In this document: in pieces, positions 59,980 through 64,000 of the stretch
Layout of the letters: each line of letters begins with the position of its first letter
Numbering within the stretch: the first letter of the stretch is position 1
Origin: Dyella_D sp052115385
GTDB lineage: Bacteria > Pseudomonadota > Gammaproteobacteria > Xanthomonadales > Rhodanobacteraceae
Length of the DNA stretch: 64,000 nt
NCBI RefSeq assembly: GCF_052115385.1
Contig: NZ_JBFRGP010000017.1
Location: 1-64,000 of the forward strand
Direction of reading: 5' to 3'
Program-made: the position numbers and the translations under genes
Notes under the pieces: generated by a model
Databases searched by the model: none
What the model was told of the DNA's origin: nothing
Seen by the model: the letters and a program-made list of their open reading frames with translations, nothing else

Positions 59980-61692
59980 ATGCTAAGTGTCGAACAGACC
60001 CTCACTGAACGTCTGCCATGGCTGGCACAGCACCCTGGTCTGCTGCGTTCCGCTGCAGGGCTGCTGGGCCGCCTCGCCGACGAAAATGGATTCAATCGCG
60101 TACTCACCAGGATCGGTGAGTCGGAAGGTTTCGATTTCGTCGAAAAGGCGCTCGAAGTGCTGGGCGCGAATTACTACGTCAATCCGCGCGAGCGCGAGAA
60201 CATCCCGGTCGAGGGTGGCGTGCTGGTGGTGGCCAACCATCCGTTGGGGATGGTGGACGCGATCACCCTGCTGCACCTGGTCGGCTCCGTGCGCAGCGAC
60301 GTGAAAATGCTGGGCAACGACTGGCTGGCCTCGATTCCCCAGCTCAATCGCCTGCTGCTGCACGTGGACGTGTTCGGCAAGGGCGCGGCGTCGCGCATGC
60401 GCGAGATCTACCGCGCGCTGGACCGCGGCGAAGCGCTGATCGTGTTCCCGGCCGGCGAAGTGTCGCGGATGCGTCCGGACGGCGTGCGCGACGGGCGCTG
60501 GTCCGACGGCTTCGCGCGCCTGGCCATGCGCAGCAAGACGCCGGTGCTGCCGATCCACGTCGGTGCGCGCAATTCCACCATGTTCTACGGCCTTTCGATG
60601 CTGGCCAAGCCGCTCAGCACCGCGATGTTGCCGCGCGAAGCGGTGGCGCCGATCAAGCGCCGCATCGCCTTCAGCGTCGGCGCCCTGGTCGGCGCGGACG
60701 AGCTGGAACAGCGCAGCGGCGGTTCCGCCCAGCAGGCGGCCAAGCTGATGCGCCGGCATGTGTACCGGGTGGGCCGCCATCGCGGCCTGATCTTCGGCGG
60801 GCAGTCGCCGATCGCGCATCCCGAACCCACCGAGCGGGTGGTGGCCGACCTGGCCGCGCACGCCGAAAAGCTCGCCGATCTCAACGACGGCAAACAGGTG
60901 CTGCTGCTGCAGGGCGCCGCCGACAGCGCAGCGCTGCGCGAGATCGGCCGCCTGCGCGAGCTGACCTTCCGCAAGGTCGGCGAAGGCACTGGCGCGCGGC
61001 GCGACCTCGACGCCTACGATCCGCACTACGAGCACCTGGTGCTGTGGGATCCCAAGGCGCTGCGCATCGTCGGCTCGTACCGCTTCGGCCACGGCGGCCA
61101 GATCATCGCCGAGCGCGGCATGAAGGGCTTGTACACCTCCAGCCTGTTCAATTATTCGCCGGCGCTGGAATCGCGCCTGTCCCAGGGCCTGGAACTCGGC
61201 CGCAGCTTCATCGCGCCGGCGTACTGGCGTTCGCGTGCGCTGGACCAGCTGTGGCAGGGCATCGGCCTGTACCTGCAGCGCCATCCGAACCTGCGCTACA
61301 TGTTCGGCCCGGTCAGCATGTCGGTGAGCCTGCCGCGCGAGGCGCGCGAATGGATCGCCGCGGCGCACCAGCATTATTTCGGCGTGACCGGCCTGGCCGC
61401 CGCGCGCCAGCCGTTCGTGATTTCGCCGGCGGTGATCGACCTGGTGCGCGCCGCGCTGGAAGGTCTCGATCCGGCCGCCGGCCTGGGCAAGCTCAAGCAC
61501 CATCTGGACGCACTCGGCGTCAGCCTGCCGGTGCTGTACCGCCAGTACGTGGACCTGGTGGAGCCGGAAGGCGTGCAGTTCCTCGATTTCGGCGAAGACC
61601 CCGGTTTCTCGGGCTGCGTCGACGGCCTGGTGATGCTCGACCTGGACACTTTGAAGCCCGCGAAGCGCGCCCGTTACCTGGGTAAATCCTAG
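59980..61692 (+). CDS. Bifunctional OlsF-like acyltransferase (PlsC domain plus OlsB/hemolysin-type GNAT domain)
   Basis: The 570-residue protein has an N-terminal lysophospholipid acyltransferase domain with NHPLGMVD at 86-93 (the HX4D motif) and VFPAGEVSRMRPDG near 160. The C-terminal half, from about 295, is the hemolysin/OlsB acyl-ACP N-acyltransferase fold (LRELTFRKVGEGTGARRDLDAYDPHYEHLVL, GSYRFGHG). This combination is OlsF, which makes ornithine lipid from ornithine in two acylations. ATG 59980 is chosen because AAGGAG lies six bases upstream. The intended product here may be an amino-acid-containing lipid of the membrane. Confidence 0.88.
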   Translation: MLSVEQTLTERLPWLAQHPGLLRSAAGLLGRLADENGFNRVLTRIGESEGFDFVEKALEVLGANYYVNPRERENIPVEGGVLVVANHPLGMVDAITLLHLVGSVRSDVKMLGNDWLASIPQLNRLLLHVDVFGKGAASRMREIYRALDRGEALIVFPAGEVSRMRPDGVRDGRWSDGFARLAMRSKTPVLPIHVGARNSTMFYGLSMLAKPLSTAMLPREAVAPIKRRIAFSVGALVGADELEQRSGGSAQQAAKLMRRHVYRVGRHRGLIFGGQSPIAHPEPTERVVADLAAHAEKLADLNDGKQVLLLQGAADSAALREIGRLRELTFRKVGEGTGARRDLDAYDPHYEHLVLWDPKALRIVGSYRFGHGGQIIAERGMKGLYTSSLFNYSPALESRLSQGLELGRSFIAPAYWRSRALDQLWQGIGLYLQRHPNLRYMFGPVSMSVSLPREAREWIAAAHQHYFGVTGLAAARQPFVISPAVIDLVRAALEGLDPAAGLGKLKHHLDALGVSLPVLYRQYVDLVEPEGVQFLDFGEDPGFSGCVDGLVMLDLDTLKPAKRARYLGKS

Positions 61693-61716
61693 GGAAACTT
61701 CCTATGCCGCAGTCGG

Positions 61717-61737
61717 AAGCAGGCTGCTAGCCTGCTT
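61717..61737 (+). terminator. Weak hairpin after the OlsF-like gene
   Basis: An 8-bp stem (AAGCAGGC and GCCTGCTT) with a five-base loop lies 24 bases after the stop. It is not followed by a U run, so its role as a terminator is uncertain. Confidence 0.4.
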
Positions 61738-61915
61738 AAGCTTTCGTTGGTCCGTCATGTGCCGTGGCTCGGCCGGATCCCAGGGGACGAAGGCTGGTGG
61801 TTTGAGTACCTCTATAGTCAAGTAACTGTTTTCACGTCACTTGTGTTGCGCTCCACTGCGGTGGTATGGGGCGGCGCGGAGATAAAAAGGACGTGAATCC
61901 GTTACATAAGTGTCA

Positions 61916-61941
61916 TAGAATGCCGTTAAAGTCCGTTTAAC
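61916..61941 (+). promoter_or_regulatory. Candidate promoter and operator region of the Oar-like receptor
   Basis: TAGAAT at 61916-61921 resembles a -10 box; four bases later the palindrome GTTAAA-GTCCG-TTTAAC (61925-61941) would cover the transcription start. A -35 is not evident. The other parts of the 432-base gap from 61693 to 62124 contain the weak hairpin at 61717-61737 and no visible gene. Confidence 0.3.
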
Positions 61942-62124
61942 ACTTTGTTGGCAGGCGGGGCGGTCTCGCCACAAGAAAGCAGCACCAGGCGAAAGCTTCG
62001 GACAGCTACACACATTCCGGGGAAATCAATCTGCGTGGAATCACTGCCTGGCTGGAGCCGGGCATCCGTGTTTTTGGTTTCTGCTTGTCATTTTTTAAGT
62101 TGCGCGCCCAAGGGGTCAATCACA

Positions 62125-64000
62125 GTGAATAGCCGAATTCGTGCCAAGGTCCTGCCGTTTGCGATCGCGTCGATGCTCGCCATGTCGGTGCCGGCGATCG
62201 CCCAGGACACGTCCTCCTCCATCAGCGGCCGCGTGCTCGACGCCAATGGCCAGCCGGTCTCTGGCGCCTCCGTGCAGATCGTGCATGAGCCGTCGGGCAC
62301 CACCAAGACCACCACCACCGACGCCAACGGCCGCTACGCTGCCTCCGGCCTGCGCGTGGGTGGTCCGTTCGATGTGAAGGTGAACAAGGACGGCCAGCTC
62401 ACCGAGCAGGACAACGTCTATCTGCAGCTGTCGCAGGACACCGCGGTGAACCTCACCGTCGGCGCCGCCGCGGCTGCCAAGAACCTCGAGGGCGTGACGG
62501 TTTCCGCCACGGCCGGTTCGCAGCTCTTCACTTCCGAGAACAAGGGCCTGTCGACCAACGTGTCGCAGCGCCAGCTGAAGATGACCCCGGCGCCGAGCGG
62601 CAACATCGCCGACATCGCCCGCCTCGATCCGCGCGTGAACGTGGACCACGTCACCGGCGCGATCTCGGCCAACGGCCAGAACGCCCGCCTCAACAGCATC
62701 AAGGTCGACGGCCTCGGCGTGGGCGATCCCTTCGGCCTGAACGGCAGCGGCCTGCCGACCGTCGGCTCGCCGATCGCGATGGATACCATCGAGGAATACT
62801 CGATCTCCACCGCCAACTATGACGTGACGTCCGACTCGGTGGGCGCCGAGATCAATGCCGTCACCAAGAGCGGCACCAACGATTTCCACGGCTCGGTGTA
62901 CTACACGTACAAGAACACCGACGACATGGTGGGCAAGGCCGGCTGGCTGCAGAAGAACCGCGACTACACCGAGTTCGACACCAACTGGAAGGCGGGTGTC
63001 ACCTTCGGCGGTCCGATCATCAAGGACAAGCTGTTCTTCTTCGCCAGCTACGAAAAGGAAAAGGTCACCGGCCTGAGCTCGGGCGCCGCCAACGGCCTCG
63101 ACAGCACGCTGACCGGCGGCTCCACCGGCAACAAGATCTCGCCCAGCGACCTGACCCGCATCACCAACGCGGCGACCCGCCTCGGCCTGGTGCCGGGCAG
63201 CCTCGGCGCCAACGCCGGCACCCTGGACGACAAGCGCTACCTGGTCAAGCTCGACTGGAACATCACGGACCACCACCGTGCCAGCCTCGCCTACCAGCGC
63301 ACCAAGGAGTTCAAGCCGAACCCGCAGGGCAACACGACCAACTCGATCGGCCTGAGCAGCTACTGGTACAACGTCGCCACCGACAACAAGAACTACACGC
63401 TGCAGTTCTTCGACGACTGGACCGACACCTTCTCGTCCGAGACGAAGCTGTCCTACAGCGACTTCTACCTGCATCGCACGGTTTCGACCCAGCAGCCGAT
63501 GGTCACGGTGCGCGCGAGCAACACCACCAGCACCTCCGCGCCGAGCGTGAATCTGGGCGAAGACCAGTTCAGCCATTACAACTCGGCCAAGGTCAAGGAC
63601 CTGAGCGCGTTCTGGGCGGGCACGCTGTACCTGGGCGACCACACCGTGAAGGGTGGCTTCGACTACAGCCGCAACCGCATCTACAACCTGTTCGGCCGCA
63701 CCGAATTCGGCGCCTACACCTTCAACAGCATCCCCGCGATCGAGCAGGGCCTGTACTCCGGCTACAGCCTATACCAGCCGGCGCCCGGCTACGACATCAA
63801 CGGCATCGCGGCGAAGTGGGAGCTGCGCGAGCGCGACGTGTTCCTGCAGGACACCTGGCAGGTCAACAACAACCTGTCCGTGCAGTACGGCTTCCGCGTC
63901 AATCACTACATGACCGACGACAAGCCGCTGTACAACGCCACGTTCCAGCAGCGCTTCGGCTTCAGCAATGCCGGCACCGTCAATGGCAGCACCCTGGTGC
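62125..64000 (+). CDS. TonB-dependent receptor, Oar-like with N-terminal carboxypeptidase-regulatory domain (cut by window end)
   Basis: The first 625 residues of an outer membrane receptor are present. GTG 62125 is the start; AGGGG lies nine bases upstream and a signal peptide (RAKVLPFAIASMLAMSVPAIA, cut after AQ) follows. Residues about 30-95 are a carboxypeptidase-regulatory-like beta fold (SISGRVLDANGQPVSGASVQ, TTDANGRYAASGL). A plug with ITIEEYS-like MDTIEEYSISTANYDV and a barrel with many FDTNWKAGVTFGGPI-type strands follow. These Oar-type receptors are abundant in Xanthomonadales and Myxococcales; the ligand is unknown. The C-terminus lies beyond the window. Confidence 0.9.
   Translation, partial: MNSRIRAKVLPFAIASMLAMSVPAIAQDTSSSISGRVLDANGQPVSGASVQIVHEPSGTTKTTTTDANGRYAASGLRVGGPFDVKVNKDGQLTEQDNVYLQLSQDTAVNLTVGAAAAAKNLEGVTVSATAGSQLFTSENKGLSTNVSQRQLKMTPAPSGNIADIARLDPRVNVDHVTGAISANGQNARLNSIKVDGLGVGDPFGLNGSGLPTVGSPIAMDTIEEYSISTANYDVTSDSVGAEINAVTKSGTNDFHGSVYYTYKNTDDMVGKAGWLQKNRDYTEFDTNWKAGVTFGGPIIKDKLFFFASYEKEKVTGLSSGAANGLDSTLTGGSTGNKISPSDLTRITNAATRLGLVPGSLGANAGTLDDKRYLVKLDWNITDHHRASLAYQRTKEFKPNPQGNTTNSIGLSSYWYNVATDNKNYTLQFFDDWTDTFSSETKLSYSDFYLHRTVSTQQPMVTVRASNTTSTSAPSVNLGEDQFSHYNSAKVKDLSAFWAGTLYLGDHTVKGGFDYSRNRIYNLFGRTEFGAYTFNSIPAIEQGLYSGYSLYQPAPGYDINGIAAKWELRERDVFLQDTWQVNNNLSVQYGFRVNHYMTDDKPLYNATFQQRFGFSNAGTVNGSTLV

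Noticed and set aside
62116..63642. A 508-codon minus-strand frame opposite the Oar-like receptor
   Set aside because: The plus strand carries a clear signal peptide, carboxypeptidase-regulatory domain and plug; the minus product is Val/Arg/Gly-rich only.
1..64000. CRISPR arrays, prophage genes, toxin-antitoxin pairs, defence systems
   Set aside because: No regularly spaced direct repeats, phage structural genes, integrase, or defence-type domains were seen.

Overview
This 64 kb window is GC-rich, densely coded chromosomal DNA from a gammaproteobacterium of the order Xanthomonadales. Best guess (inference from gene content and order, no search run) is the Rhodanobacteraceae: Dyella, Luteibacter, Frateuria or Rhodanobacter-like. 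The reasons are the pilB-pilC-pilD-coaE block, the Nudix-ThiE fusion, petABC followed by sspAB, large TonB-dependent receptors at both ends (one of the Oar-like type), and several periplasmic S9 peptidases. I see no rRNA, tRNA, CRISPR array or prophage. The only mobile-element trace is the 3' end of an IS30-type transposase at the left edge.

Layout. 1-5.4 kb: transposase tail, TonB-dependent receptor and S9 peptidase. 5.6-8.8 kb: lgt, thyA, folA and a Nudix-ThiE fusion on the plus strand. 8.8-13.5 kb: coaE, pilD, pilC, pilB on the minus strand (pilus assembly, transcribed pilB to coaE). 13.8-23.1 kb: a plus-strand glycan cluster with a GT2 of the polyprenyl-phosphate glycosyltransferase kind, three GT4 enzymes, a flippase, two methyltransferases and an AsnB-type amidotransferase. 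23.1-28.4 kb, minus strand: two overlapping GT-C/TMTC-like membrane glycosyltransferases directly downstream of two type IVa pilin genes; pilA1 has a good sigma-54 promoter. 28.5-32.5 kb: a POT peptide transporter divergent from a second S9 peptidase. 32.6-38 kb: CorA, an acyltransferase-SGNH protein, a DUF4105/Lnb-like membrane protein and CorC/YbeX. 38-39.5 kb: ybeY and ybeZ. 39.6-43.3 kb: a fully overlapping tetR-hlyD-ABC ATPase-permease operon set between ybeZ and miaB. 45-47.4 kb: a lytic transglycosylase and a DegS/AlgW-like protease. 47.6-51.5 kb: petABC (cytochrome bc1) and sspAB. 51.5-55.6 kb: DUF3301, nadC, DUF1631 and Trm112 family genes. 55.7-62 kb: purE-purK, sodB, grxD, an SDR, MarC and a bifunctional OlsF-like acyltransferase. 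62.1 kb to the end: an Oar-like TonB-dependent receptor cut by the window edge.

The most interesting unit is 13.7-28.4 kb. The type IV pilus genes are split by an oppositely oriented glycan cluster, and the pilin genes are followed by two GT-C enzymes that keep an N-terminal Asp-Asp motif and a shared EHRNY motif. Together with the GtrB/DPM1-like GT2 this suggests a pilin or surface glycosylation system, in which polyprenyl-phosphate-sugar is made inside the cell and transferred to pilin in the periplasm. This is inference, analogous to TfpW of Pseudomonas aeruginosa. Two long near-identical inverted repeats, each placed between convergent genes (32.5 and 43.3 kb), look like REP-type elements doubling as bidirectional terminators.
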